The notes beneath the pieces were generated by a model. The model had not been told where the DNA came from. It saw only the letters and a program-made list of their open reading frames with translations, and did no database searches. This document shows positions 1-10,874 of a stretch of 64,000 bases of DNA, in pieces; the stretch's first letter is position 1, and the number at the start of each line of letters is the position of its first letter. Location: the NCBI GenBank assembly GCA_028583415.1, contig CM053266.1:96462377-96526376 (forward strand), in the 5' to 3' direction. This DNA is from Protea cynaroides (taxonomy: Eukaryota > Streptophyta > Magnoliopsida > Proteales > Proteaceae). The translations under genes and the position numbers were made by a program.

Positions 1-254
1 GTAACTTGCCATTCGGAATGCTGCCGATTCCCTTACATCTTCGAGGCTTCACGTCCGATTTTGAAGGGGGGGATCCAGTATTTTTGGATGTAGTGAGTAA
101 TAGGCTCTGGTTGTTCGCCGTTCAAGAATTCTTGTTTAGGCAGTTCATACCATCCATACATAGTGTTTTGATCTAAGATTTCAATTCTTCCATGTTTCAG
201 CAGTAGCATACTGTTCCATGGAGCTAAGCTAAGGTCCAAAATATGGAAGAAACA
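1..254. other. Unassigned DNA left of the rps3 fragment
   Basis: An 82-codon open frame lies on the minus strand at 33-281. Its residues look protein-like (for example ELPKQEFLNGEQPEPI), but I cannot name a family. It does not resemble the expected end of the Tat integrase. It may be more organelle-derived DNA or another mobile element, and it runs off the left edge. Confidence 0.3.
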
Positions 255-410
255 AGGAGGTTGACCCACTTCATTCGCCAAGCGAATGATCTTCGCTTCG
301 CAGGAACAACAAAAACCACCATCTCGCTCTTTCCTTTCTTCGGTGCTACCTTTTTCTTTCCAAGGGATGGGCTTGGGCTGTCTAAGAACCTTTATTTTGA
401 GTCTTCAATA
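255..410 (+). pseudogene. rps3: Mitochondrial rps3 fragment in nuclear DNA (NUMT)
   Basis: The plus-strand translation contains HFIRQANDLRFAGTTKTT and continues through a Phe-rich stretch ending near FFFPRDG. I recognise this as an internal part of plant mitochondrial ribosomal protein S3. Only about 50 codons are present, there is no start codon of the real gene, and similarity fades after the residues NLYFE. The intact protein is several hundred residues and belongs to the mitochondrial small ribosomal subunit. Here it is a broken, non-functional piece next to a truncated retrotransposon integrase, so I infer organelle-to-nucleus DNA transfer. The alternative, that the window is mitochondrial DNA, is ruled out by the nested nuclear retroelements. 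Confidence 0.75.
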
Positions 411-528
411 CAACCTTCCCTAAAAGTAGAGGTAGGAGATCCAGTTAATGAATAGGTGGAAAGGGTTTATTTCCCTTTCTCCCATCTGAGGCAGAGCAGA
501 GCTGGATTGGCATACTTATTGTGAACTT
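411..528. other. Junction DNA between rps3 fragment and Tat integrase
   Basis: About 120 bases separate the last recognisable rps3 codons from the last recognisable integrase codons (near 530-540, residues SEDLRTNLD). No family is recognised. The breakpoint between organelle-like DNA and the retroelement lies here. Confidence 0.35.
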
Positions 529-529
529 T

Positions 530-1561
530 TGTATTTGTCGAGGTTCGTTCGTAGATCTTCAGAGTTGATGTGCTCGTTGAAGTTCAGCATCCAGAACGTG
601 GGATGGAAGACTTCAATGGGGATGACTGCCTCCGTGCTGAAGGCGAGCATGAAGGGTATCTCTCCCATGGGTGTTCGGCTGGTCGTCCTATACGACCAGA
701 CGATACTTGGTAACATATCCACCCACTTTTCTTTCTGGTCTTCTACCATCTTTTTCAGGCCGCACAATATTGTTTTATTGGTGGCCTCGGTTTGGCCGCT
801 TGTCTGCGGATGTTCGACTGACCCAAATCTATGGTCTATTCAGAATTCTTCACAAAAGTTTGTGAAGGATGCGCTGGTGAACTGAGTGCCGTTGTCAGTC
901 ACAAGGACTCTCGGCACGCCGAACCTGTACACAACCGAGTGTCTGAAGAACTGTTCCACTTTGGAGGTGTCGATCTTGGCTACGCTTCGACTTCAATCCA
1001 TTTGGTGAGGTAATCAATGACCACGATGATATATTTCCGTTAATAAGTGGCTTGGGGGAAGGGCCCCATGATGTCCATACCCCATATGGCAAAGGGGACG
1101 GGACTTGTGATCGGCTGCAGTGGAGCGGTCGGAGCATATTGCACGGGTGCATAGAACTGGCACTTGTCGCACCTGCAGACAAGCTCGATGCAGTCGTCGT
1201 GCATTCTCGGCCAATAGTAGCCTTGGTGGAGGATCTTTTGGAAAAGCGATCGTCCACCCTGGTGTCGGCCGCAGATACCCTCATGTACTTCTTTCATAAC
1301 GCGCTCGGCCTCATCTGATCGCAGGCACCTTAGCAGTGGTAGGGTATAGGATCTCCTGTATAGTACATCTTTGTGTATGGTGTACTGTCGGGACTTGGCT
1401 TGGATGCGGCGAGCATCTTTCTTGTCAGTCGGAAGGGCTCCCGTTCGGAGGTATTGGTATATGTCATCATACCAGCTGGATACGACTCCGACGGGGGCGA
1501 CGACTTCAACAGAGTTGCTGGCGTGGTCCAAGAATTCCACGTACACAGCAGAGTCCATCAC
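530..1561 (-). pseudogene. Tat integrase, degraded
   Basis: This is the C-terminal enzyme of the Tat polyprotein, which inserts the cDNA copy into the host chromosome. The segment 1040-1561 shows an N-terminal zinc-binding region (H-x7-H in HEGICGRH, then CRCDKC) and the start of the catalytic core with the first Asp in WGMDIMGPF. After a stop near 1040 the core continues in broken frames. Residues such as WSYRTTSRTPMGEIPFMLAF at 516-767 mark the end of the core. The protein ends near 530, where similarity is lost and rps3-like DNA begins, so the C-terminal domain and 3' LTR are absent. Stops and frame changes make it non-functional. Confidence 0.82.
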
Positions 1562-1942
1562 GTGGATGTCTTCCAGGGTAGCCTCGTTAGTTCATCTGCT
1601 TCGGTGTTCTCCTCACGACCGACATACTGTAGTTCGACGCTTTGGAAGGCCGCGAGGGCTGAGTTCACCTTCTCGAGGTACTTCTGCATCTCGGGCTGCC
1701 TGACCTCGTAGTCACCTTGTACTTGGCGGATGACCAACTGTGAGTCGCCTTGTATCAACAGCCGACGGACGGCTAGGCTTTTGGCCAATCTGAGTCTGGC
1801 TAGTAAAGCTTCGTACTCGGCCTCGTTGTTGGTTGCTCTGAATCCAAACCAGATAGCGGACCGTATTTTAAATCCTTCTGGACTTTTCAGAATCACCCCT
1901 GCCCCTGCTTGGTCGTCCATGGAGGAACCGACCACGTTCAGT
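1558..1942 (-). pseudogene. Second (archaeal-type) RNase H of the Tat element
   Basis: The translation reads VGSSMDDQAGAGVILKSPEG, then NNEAEYEALLARLRLAKSL, then GDSQLVIRQVQGDYEV. This is the plant-type additional RNase H that only Tat-group elements carry next to their ordinary RNase H. Catalytic acidic positions are visible in NNEAEYEAL (Glu) and QGDSQLV (Asp). The domain begins just after an in-frame TAG near 1945, where a Trp codon would be expected before the first Asp motif. It is followed directly by integrase. It would remove RNA from RNA:DNA hybrids during reverse transcription. Confidence 0.85.
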
Positions 1943-1944
1943 GT

Positions 1945-2820
1945 CTACGCGTCCTCGGCTGGCTCTGGGGCATGCACAACCTGAATTTCTGCAAAGTCTT
2001 CGTCTGGTAAGGTGCTTTCGACGATAAAGTCCGCCAAGGCTTGTGCTTTGATGGCCGTTCTGGGGACATACTTTATGTCGAACTCACCGAGCTCAACCGA
2101 CCAGTTGATGAGTCGCCCAGATACATCGGGCTTCGACAGCACCTTCTTCAGCGGTGTGTTGGTCAGCACCGATATGGGATATGCCTGGAAGTACAGTCGG
2201 AGCTTCCGCACGACCGTGACTAAGGCGAGCGCTAGTTTTTCAATCGGTTTGTACCTGGTCTCGGCGTCGAGCAACACTTTGCTGACGTAGTAGATTGGTC
2301 GCTGGACCTTGTCTTCGTCCTTCAGCAGGACAGCGCTGACTGCGCAGTCGGAGACTCCGAGATATAGTTGCAACTCGTCCCCCGGGTTTGGCATCACTAG
2401 CAGGGGAGGTGATCCGGTCCATTCAAACTTCCTGGCGCCCTTCAGTGTTTTGAAGAAGGGGAGGCAACGTTCGGCAGACTTAGACATGAAACGGCCGAGC
2501 GCGGCTATTCGGCCATTCAGCTCTTGCACTTGTTTCCCTCTGGTTGGCACAGCCATGTCCATGATGGCCATGATCTTTGAAGGGTTTGTCTCAATGCCCC
2601 TCTGCGAGACCATGAATCCCAAGAACTTTTCTGATCCAACTCCAAAGGCACACTTTGTAGGATTGAGCTTCATGCTGTGTCTTCGGAGGACCTGGAATGT
2701 TTTACTGAGGTCGGCCATGTGGTGGTCGGCCTGCTGGCTCTTAACAAGGAAGTCATCGACATACACTTCCATGATTCTGCCGATCTGTCGTCTGAAGACT
2801 TTGTTGACTAGTCTCTGATA
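1945..2820 (-). pseudogene. Tat reverse transcriptase C-terminal half and first RNase H
   Basis: The minus-strand frame starts with YQRLVNKVFRRQIGRIMEVYVDDFLVKS, which holds the YVDD polymerase active site. It continues through the RT thumb (KCAFGVGSEKFLGFMVSQRGIE) into the Ty3-type RNase H (VSAVLLKDED...PIYYVSKVLLDAETRY) and the connection motif ALADFIVES. The N-terminal part of RT lies at 14789-14978 and 17285-18285 because element A inserted at this point. An apparent Met start upstream lies inside the inserted LTR and is not the real start. A TAG near 1945 ends the frame before the second RNase H. Confidence 0.87.
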
Positions 2821-2825
2821 GGTGG
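2821..2825. repeat. Target-site duplication (left) of Tekay-like element A
   Basis: GGTGG here is repeated exactly at 14784-14788 on the other side of element A. Five bases is the normal duplication length for Ty3/gypsy integration. It proves a single insertion into the Tat RT gene. Confidence 0.93.
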
Positions 2826-5134
2826 TGTCACACCCCAATTCTGTTCTATTCAGAATGATGTGATAAACCGCCAAATAACCAACGGTTCAACCAGGATCTC
2901 AAATAGGCTATCCCCACGTTATCTAAACTTACACACATCCATAATCAAAATCATAATCAGAGTAATACATAATAGCGAAAAATTCATAATAAAATGAACT
3001 GAGCAACTAAGATGATATCATTAATTTAATAGCAAATTATTTTGTTTTCAACTGAGACATAAATATTTAAATACCAAATACATGTCTTTATAAATCCAAT
3101 GAAAGAAACCTATAAAAATATCTAATCAAATACAGACGAGTTGCACTCGCAAGAGGAGTCGTGTGTATCATCTTCAACTCCAACTTCCATAGCTGCCACG
3201 TTCCCGTACGCAGACGTATTCATATAGTCTTCAACGGTATAACCTGAATCATCAACTAAAAATATTCGACGTCGAGGGGTGAGTACACATCACGGCTCAG
3301 TGAGTAGCCAAAACAATGCAACAATACATATGCATGCAAAAAAATCAATTTATATCTTTGGTCCGATTTAAAGTTTGCAGTATGCAATAGAAAGGTTTAG
3401 GTAGCCAAAGGTCGCGTTTATTGACTCTGCCTCTATACACGAGTGTGTGACGTTACCCGAAGATCACGTTTATCGTCAACTCACATGCACCCAATCATGA
3501 ACATTATATAACAAAGGTTACGTTTATTGCTATATAGTGTCATACCAACACATAAGCCCCTATTGGCGAGGGCTGCAAACTGGGCTCGCAACTAACCAAT
3601 CCTAAAGCCAAACAGTGTATCCAAGGCCTCACCCCAGCATCCCTCAGAATGCCCATAGAGATAGAGCTAAGGCCCCCCGGTAGAGTCAGAGACTACAAGG
3701 ACCGAGACCACCTCCCCTGATACTCTACGACATGATAGTTCTGCTAAAGTAATGGCGATACGACGATGCCAATGCACAAGACTTGAGTTAGAGATAGAGC
3801 TAAAGTGCTGAGACCTGCCAAAGGTTAACGTTTATTGACGTTCTCATCACACCTCCCCTGATACTCGCTCGCATCAAGCACATCAACCACACACATATAA
3901 GCACATGCCTATTCCTATCATCATCATCATCATCATGTTATAAACAATAAAATAAATATGCATGAACAAGTAATAGAAATATTGGATGGCATGTTGTATG
4001 CAGATTACAAACATATTCGCATAGAATCAAGCATAGCACCGGACTCAAGAAATAGAAAACAGTTTATTATTAACCAATTTAGTTTGGAGTTAAGGTTCCT
4101 CACCTTAGCTTGCTAATAGATACTTTTCCAAGCTTTAGAATCACCGTTATAATGTTATTATAGTGCTAGCAAACCTAACAAAGTCGATAGAATTAATTTG
4201 AATTAATTCTGAATTTAAAAACTATTCTGTTAACTGAGGTTCGATGCTAGGGTCGATGGGTCTATCGACCCTCCCCTCTTTCTGGACTTCCCGAATGCTG
4301 AGGGTCGATGGTCAGAAACACCTAGGGTCGGATGGTCATCGACCCTCGGTGCGACCCTTGGTGCACTTTGGTCCAATTCCCACTTTTTAATCCATTCTTC
4401 GTGTATTGGGGTCCTATGGCTTGCTCCAACATTCCATTCTACATCCATTCCATGGTCTGAAACCATGTATAATCCATCTAAATAGTTTTCATGCATCCTC
4501 CTATGGTTTTCTGTGAAAACCTAACCATGGATGGACGGTTTGGGTTTCTCTGAGATCACTCTCTCTCTAATAACTAACCTAAGGTCTATAGAAACTTATG
4601 GAATTAGTATCCATACCTGAGAAGATTAATCTTTCTCTGCAACTCTTCTCATTTTTGCTAGGTTCTCTTCCTTGCCTCTCTTCTTCCTCTCTTCCTTCTC
4701 CTCTCTTTCTCTCAATTCAATTAGGGTTGTGAAAGGAGTAAAAGTGGCTTAGGGACGTCCTTTAAATAGACTAGGAACATCCTAAATAAGTCCCATTGAG
4801 ATTTGGAAAGAATCCAAATCAAAAAATATAGAAATTTCCTAATTTCTATATTCGGCAAGAACCGAGGGTCGATGGGAGGGTCGATGATCCCGTCGACCCT
4901 AGGGTCTTAAGCTGTCCGACCCTCCCTTCAAAACTGAGGGTCTGACTCTTTGTTTTGGGAGGTCCGACCTTGCTTAGCTGGGTATGTGAACCTTCCCCTA
5001 ATTTAAGTATTTTTGGGTCGATTTGATACCTGGGATCTCGATCTCCTTCTCGCCCTTGGTCCATTTGACTCGACCATGATGGGTGAACCTGGTTCAAGGT
5101 GGTAAGACCGGGTTAGATTGACACGGGTCTTACA
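2826..5134 (-). repeat. 3' LTR of element A
   Basis: It runs from TGTCACACCCC to GGGTCTTACA in plus orientation (TG...CA ends), about 2309 bases. A reverse TATA-like box (TTTAAATAGA) lies at 4761-4770. GGGTCGA motif clusters lie at about 4245-4350 and 4862-4930. Spaced AACGTTTATTG-like motifs and a CAT microsatellite (about 3920) are also present. Confidence 0.93.
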
Positions 5135-8100
5135 ACTCCCCCCAACTTATAAAAATTTCATCCTCAAAATTGTACATACCTTCTGAATCAAATAAGTAAG
5201 GGTATGGCCTTCGCATAGCATTTTCTTCTTCCCATGTAACCAATTCCATGTCTCTACTTTTCCATGTGACCTTAACATAGTAGATATCTCTGTTGCGTAG
5301 ACGTTGAACCTTTCGACTAGTGATTTATGTTGGTATTACTTCAAATGTCAAATCATCAGTCAATTCCGGAAAATCTACTGTCAAAACATGCGTTGGATCC
5401 TTGACATACTTCTTCAATAAGGAAATGTGAAATACATCATGCACACTTGACATAGATGGTGGTAGTGCTAACTGATAAGCTACTTTTCCACGCTTAGCTA
5501 GAATTTCATATAGCCCGACATATCTTGGACTTAGTTTCCCTTTCTGTCCGAACCTCTTCAATCCTCGCATAGGCGATACTTTCAAAAATACTTTATCACC
5601 TACCGCGAACTCTAGATCTCTTCGTCGAGTGTCTGCATATTGCTTCTGACGGTTCCAAGCTGTTCTCACCCTTTCCTTGATAATGTCGACCACTCGACAA
5701 GTCTCTTCAACAAATTCAGGTCCAACAATGCTACGTTCTCCCACTTCATTCCAAAACAAGGGACTTCGACACTTCCTGCCATACAGTGCTTCATAAGGTG
5801 ACATCTGTATGGTAGACTGATAGCTGTTGTTATAGGCGAACTCGATCAATGGTAACTTTTCATCCCATGATCCTTTGAAATCAATTACACATGCTCGTAG
5901 CATATCTTCTAGAATCTGAATTATACGTTCTGACTGTCCATCTGTCTGTGGGTGGAATGCAGTACTGAACTTCAATGTTGTACCCATCGCCTTTTGCAAT
6001 CCATCCCAAAATTTGGAAGTAAATCGTGGATCTCTTTCGGACACAATGCTTTCTGGAACACCATGTAACCGAACAATATTATCCACATACAGCTTTGCTA
6101 ACCTTTCGAGTGTATATTGGGGTCGTATAGGTATGAAGCGAGCTGTCTTAGTCAGACGGTCCACAATTACCCAAACTGCATCAACTACACGAGGAGTCAA
6201 TGGTAGTCCCGTGACGAAGTCCATAGTGATGCAGTCCCATTTCCACGCTGGTTCTGGTAATGGCTGTAACAGTCCTGCGGGTCGTTGTCGTTCAGCCTTT
6301 ACTTTCTGACAATTTTGACATTGAGACACGAACTTAGCCACATCTGCTTTCATTCCCCTCCACCAATATAGTTTCTTCAGATCATGATACATTTTTTTAC
6401 TTCCAGGATGTATCGAATAAATGGTGGTATGGGCTTCTTTCATCAGTCGGTGTCTAATGTCCATACTTTTTGTTTCAGGTACACATATCCTTCCTTTGTA
6501 TTTTAGTACTTTCTCGTCATCCAAGGTGAACTCAGGATTGGTCCTACCTTTCTCAATATCTTCTTGTACTGTTCTCAGATAAGGATCTGCTTTGATAGCT
6601 GTCTTCACTTCGTCCACTATATCCGGTATAATCTTCAATGCCAGGAACATATTCAAAAACCGATGAATAAACCCTTGGTTGGCTGTTCCATCCACTGTAT
6701 CTATCACATACTGCTCGTTGCCGTGATTGAATACCATTCCGATAGTACACATTGCTGCAGTAGTGCTAACTTCTCCTTGAGATTTTATCATTGCTTTTCT
6801 GCTCAATGCATCCGCTACTACGTTTGCTTTTCCCGGATGATACTGGATATCACAATCATAGTCTTTCAATAGTTCCAGTCATCTTCTTTGTCTCATATTC
6901 AACTCCTTCTGATTAAATAAATAAGTAAGACTTTTATGGTCCGACTTAATCTGAAATTTCTCTCCGTATAAGTAATGTCTCCATATCTTGACCGCATGTA
7001 CTACTGTCGCTAGCTCCAGATCATGAGTGGGATAATTTTTCTCATGTACCTTTAACTATCTTGATGCATAAGCAATCACTTGCTCTCCTTGCATAAGCAC
7101 ACATCCCAATCCCAGTCCCGATGCATCGGTGTATAAAGTAAATGTCTGTCCTGGAACGGGAATGGTTAAAATCGGGGCGGATATCAATCTGGCCTTCAAT
7201 GTCTGGAAGCTCTTCTCACATTTGTCAGTCCACACAAACTTTTCACCTTTCTTGGTCAAACTGGTGAGAGGTACGACAATCCGAGAATAGTCTTCTACGA
7301 ATCTCCGGTAATAACCAGCTAGACCCAAAAAACTTCTAATTTCCGAAACGCTCTTTGGTGCTTCCCACTTTACAATAGCCTCGATTTTGCTGGGGTCCAC
7401 TTTGATTCCTTCTACGGATACTACATGGCCTAGGAATGCGACTTCACTTAGCCAAAACTCGTACTTCAAAAATTTGGCATATAGTTTCTCTTCCCTTAAA
7501 CGCTGTAGGGCTGCGTTTAGGTTCTTGATATGGGTTTCCTTGTCCTTGGAGTATACCAATATATCGTCAATAAATACTATCACCGACGTATCCAACATAT
7601 CGTGGAAAACTCGGTTCATAAGTTCCATGAACGTTGCCGGTGGATTAGTTAATCCGAAAGACATAACCAAAAATTCGTAATGTCCATATCTGGTCCTGAA
7701 TGCTGTCTTCGGAATATCACCTTCTTTAATCCTCAACTGATGATAGCCTGATCAAAGATCGATCTTGGAAAATACTTTTGCTCCTTGTAACTGATCGAAC
7801 AAGTCATCGATCCTGGGTAGTGGATATCGATTCTTGATTGTCAGCTTGTTCAACTCCCGATAGTCAATACATAATCAAACGCTACCATCCTTCTTTTTCA
7901 CGAACAGTACCGGTGCCCCCCATGGAGATATCTTGGGTCGAATATAACCCTTGTCTAGCAGTTCTTGTAGTTGTACTTTTAATTCCTTCAGTTCGAGGGA
8001 GCCATTCTATAAGGTGCTTTTGATACGGGTGCGGCTCCAGGTATCAGGTCTATTACAAACTCTGTGGCACGGTCGGGTGGTAATCCGGGTAGTTCCTCTG

Positions 8101-8640
8101 GAAATACGTCAAGGTAATCCCGAACGACGTCAATGTCTTCCATTCGTGGTACTTCCTTGGCTAGGTCGACCACTGATACTAGATACTCGATCGCTCCCTT
8201 CTCAAGACACTTCTTAGCCTTTAATCTTTGAAAGTATGAGCTTGCGTCTCCGGGGGAGTTTGGTTCCCGAGAAACTGAATTCTGCCCCTTCTTTGTCTTT
8301 GAATGTTAGCTTCTTTTCGACACATAACAAATTTACAGAATGCCGAGCTAACCAGTCCATTCCCAAGATGACATCAAAGTTTGCCATCTCAAGTTGTATC
8401 AAGGTTGCATCTAAGGTCTGCTCTCCAATGAGAACTGGACATGGTCCATAACCCTTTTCTAGTTCCACTTTTAACCCCATCGGTGACCGTACAAGTAATT
8501 TGTAGTCTAATGTTTTGATGGGTAATTTTGTCTTCTTTCCAAATGACACAGATATAAATGAATGAGTAGCTCCGGAATCGAAGAGTACTCTGGCGGTACG
8601 CCATTTATAGGTACAATACCTGTGATTTATCTTTACTTAG
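5130..8640 (-). pseudogene. Tekay-like pol of element A (PR-RT-RNase H-IN-chromodomain), decayed
   Basis: In minus-strand order: aspartic protease (FDSGATHSFIS near 8550-8600); RT (8173 down to about 7240, with SFGLTNPPATF and the VFIDDILVYS active site); RNase H (about 7200-6840); integrase zinc region and core (6869 down to about 5600, with HPQTDGQSER and YNNSYQSTIQMSPYEAL); then a tail with a chromodomain-like end. It is broken by in-frame stops near 5324, 6878, 7054, 7750 and 7874. Several are where a CGA, TGG or CAG codon would be expected, which fits C-to-T decay. A frameshift lies near 8000. The final stop TAA (5130-5132) lies inside the 3' LTR. A functional copy would encode gag and pol in one long frame. 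Confidence 0.86.
5135..5147 (-). promoter_or_regulatory. Polypurine tract of element A
   Basis: The minus strand reads GTTGGGGGGAGT immediately before the LTR terminus TGTAAGACCC. This primes plus-strand DNA synthesis. The tract is also the last coding part of pol. Confidence 0.85.
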
Positions 8641-9931
8641 TCTACATGCTCATTCAATGTAATTATAACTTTAAAAGTTTCGGTCATACCTGTGACCACA
8701 TCGGGTGATGCGGCCGCATCCTCGGATGTAACAAGCATATACCCGTCCCCCGATGTAAGCGCTTCTTGGGCTTTGGGTACTCCCTTGCCATATGTCGGGT
8801 TGGTTGCAAGTTAAAACACTTCGGAACTTCAAAATTTGACTTTGACTGAGGTTGCTTTGCTGAAGTGGTCTTGGGTGCGTAGTAAAGTTCCGAGGACGGA
8901 AAGGCTTATACGTCCCGGCATTTCCTCCATTGTAGGAGTTTCCGGCTGATCTCTTGATGCCTCCGTTCCGGTTCGGATAACTCTCCTTTCGGCTCGATTC
9001 AATCACTCGAGCAATCCGGGCTGACTTCATTATATATTGTCTTCTCTAAGCCCGGAACATGTCTCTCGATGCTTCTTCTCGGTCCCGTAACGAACCTATG
9101 GGTTTTGGTTTCTTCTTCTTGCATACTCGGTGGTGCGAAGAAAAACAGCTCTTCATAATCTGTTGGTACGCATCCACGACATCTGTCCCCGGTAAAGACT
9201 CGGGAACTCCTTCTCCATCGAATCTCCGAAGCCGTGGAAAATATTTCTCGAAGAACGCTTCTTTATATATAGCCTATGTCGGTAGGGGCGTGCTTGGTCG
9301 ATAAATATGTCTTCGTGGATTTCCACCAATGGTGTGCGTCGCCCTTGAGCATGAAGGTGGCGCATAGTACTTTCTCTTCCTCTGTAACGGTCATCATGAG
9401 GAAGTTTCTCTCCATCTCGTCTATCCAGTGTGCTGGCCACAATGGATCAAACGGCTTGCCGTTGAATTCTCGGGGTTTCATCTTCAAAAATCTCTCCACT
9501 AGCCGGGAATGATCCAACTGATTTTGGGGGTTTGCCCCAAACATATAGGGTGGATACTGATAATTTCCTTGAGCTGCTTCCGGTGCCTGCCCTAGAATTG
9601 GTGCAGCCGGTTGTTGAGGTGTCTGAGGGGCTGGGTGGTTACCTACTGGTGCTGCACTAGCTTGTCCAGTGTGCATGGGTGTAGCCTGAGTGGCTTGGAA
9701 CATAATTCCCATGGCAACCTGCATCTGAGCCTATGCGTGTTGCATCTGCTGTAACTACTGAGCTAGGTTCATAACCACAGTTGCTAGCTCTGGTGGTGGT
9801 GGTGGCAAATTGGTAGGATTTGCCTGATCTGGATTGCCTGGAACATCAACATTCCCTTGGCTAGTCTCCTCCACAGGTGGTGGTGGTGGAACTGCATTTC
9901 GGCTCTGTCTGGTTACTCTTCTTCCAGACAT
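8640..9931 (-). pseudogene. Tekay-like gag of element A, frameshifted
   Basis: The start ATG is at 9931 (minus), giving MSGRRVTRQSRNAVPPPPP, a basic then proline-rich N-terminus. The capsid region follows (RLVERFLKMKPREFNGKPFD, then KVLCATFMLKGDAHHWWKS at about 9263-9510). The zinc-knuckle region near 8780-8830 is frameshifted and no longer gives the CCHC pattern seen in element D. Several one-base indels lie between 8650 and 9260. Just upstream, a T-rich stretch ends in CAG (near 9957), a possible 3' splice site. Gag would form the virus-like particle that packages the RNA. Confidence 0.82.
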
Positions 9932-10068
9932 ATTTTCCTTCTGAGATGGGTGGTGCCTGAAAATCATCAAAATCAGTGAGAAATCATTTATACTTAATGT
10001 AGGCACGCTAACCGATATAAAATTTAAAATCCTCAATTCATTCTATGAAAAATACTATCTTTTCTATG

Positions 10069-10282
10069 CAGGGTCGATGGTGAGGGTCGATGGTATGTCC
10101 GACCCTTGGTATCCGACCCTGGGAATGACCTGTTCTTCCCGAGAGCTGAGGGTCGATGCGAGGGTCGATGGGTATCCGACCCTCGATTTTCTGTCAGATT
10201 CCCGAGAGCCGAGGGTCGATTGGAGGGTCGATCCGAGGGTCGATGGTGTCAGTCGAATTGTCCGACCCTCGGACCAAAAATC
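10069..10282. promoter_or_regulatory. GGGTCGA motif array between gag and the antisense gene (element A)
   Basis: I count seven GGGTCGA sites and four TCCGACCC sites in about 215 bases. Two larger units, each starting CCCGAGAGC(T/C)GAGGGTCGA, are about 60 bases apart. The array sits between the divergent gag (minus) and antisense (plus) genes. The same motif occurs in the LTRs. A role as a shared promoter or protein-binding region is inference. Confidence 0.6.
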
Positions 10283-10426
10283 AGATTTTTAAGATCCGAT
10301 TCTGGGTCATTTCTCACTATTCCTCCTCCGTTTCGACTCGTCTCTACTCTCTGAGTTGCTACAGTGCCACTCTACTATTTTTGGTTGGTTTAACTCCGGG
10401 TTTCGACATCCACGTCATCCCTACCG

Positions 10427-10869
10427 GTACGTCTTCCCATTTTTACCTGTTTTTAGGTTTCCTTTTCTAGGTTTTTGCCCATTTAACTCATATTTTCCAA
10501 ATTAAACTTTTTTTCAACCGTAAAAATTCGATTTTTATTGGGGGCTTTTGTTATTGGTGTCTCGAGGAACGAAAGCCCTCAAAAATTTTTGAGTTTCATC
10601 GGTTGGTTATCGAGAAACTTAAAATTTTCTCTTTTTGCCCTAATTTGTCGAAAATTTTGATTTTTCTTGAATTTCTTCAAATTGGACCTCGTCAGTTAAA
10701 ATTTCCTACTGCATGTGGGTTGTAGGATATGTTTAAACCTTCGTAAGTCCTTATGCCCACTTGTATGGTGAAGAATGGGCTTTATGGTTAACTTACGTCG
10801 TTATTACCTCAAATTCTGGATTTTTACCCTGCTAACTCCTTGTTTCCTTTTTCCTTCCTTATTTTGCAG
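10427..10869 (+). other. Candidate 5' leader intron of the antisense gene (element A)
   Basis: A donor-like ACCG|GTACGT lies at 10427. A pyrimidine-rich tract ending TTTTGCAG lies at 10869, five bases before the ATG. The element B copy has a matching CAG|GTATAC donor and TTTTTGCAG acceptor, giving 441 against 443 nt. No RNA evidence is available to me. Confidence 0.5.
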
Positions 10870-10874
10870 ATACC

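Noticed and set aside
2821..2874. Upstream Met as the start of the Tat RT frame
   Set aside because: Those codons lie in the inserted 3' LTR of element A; the frame really continues from 14784-14978.
10077..10470. Plus-strand frames rich in EGRVDG/DPRVDG repeats
   Set aside because: Translation of the GGGTCGA array; the same artefact appears in the LTRs (RVDGRVDDP in 45320-45610 and 54869-55159).
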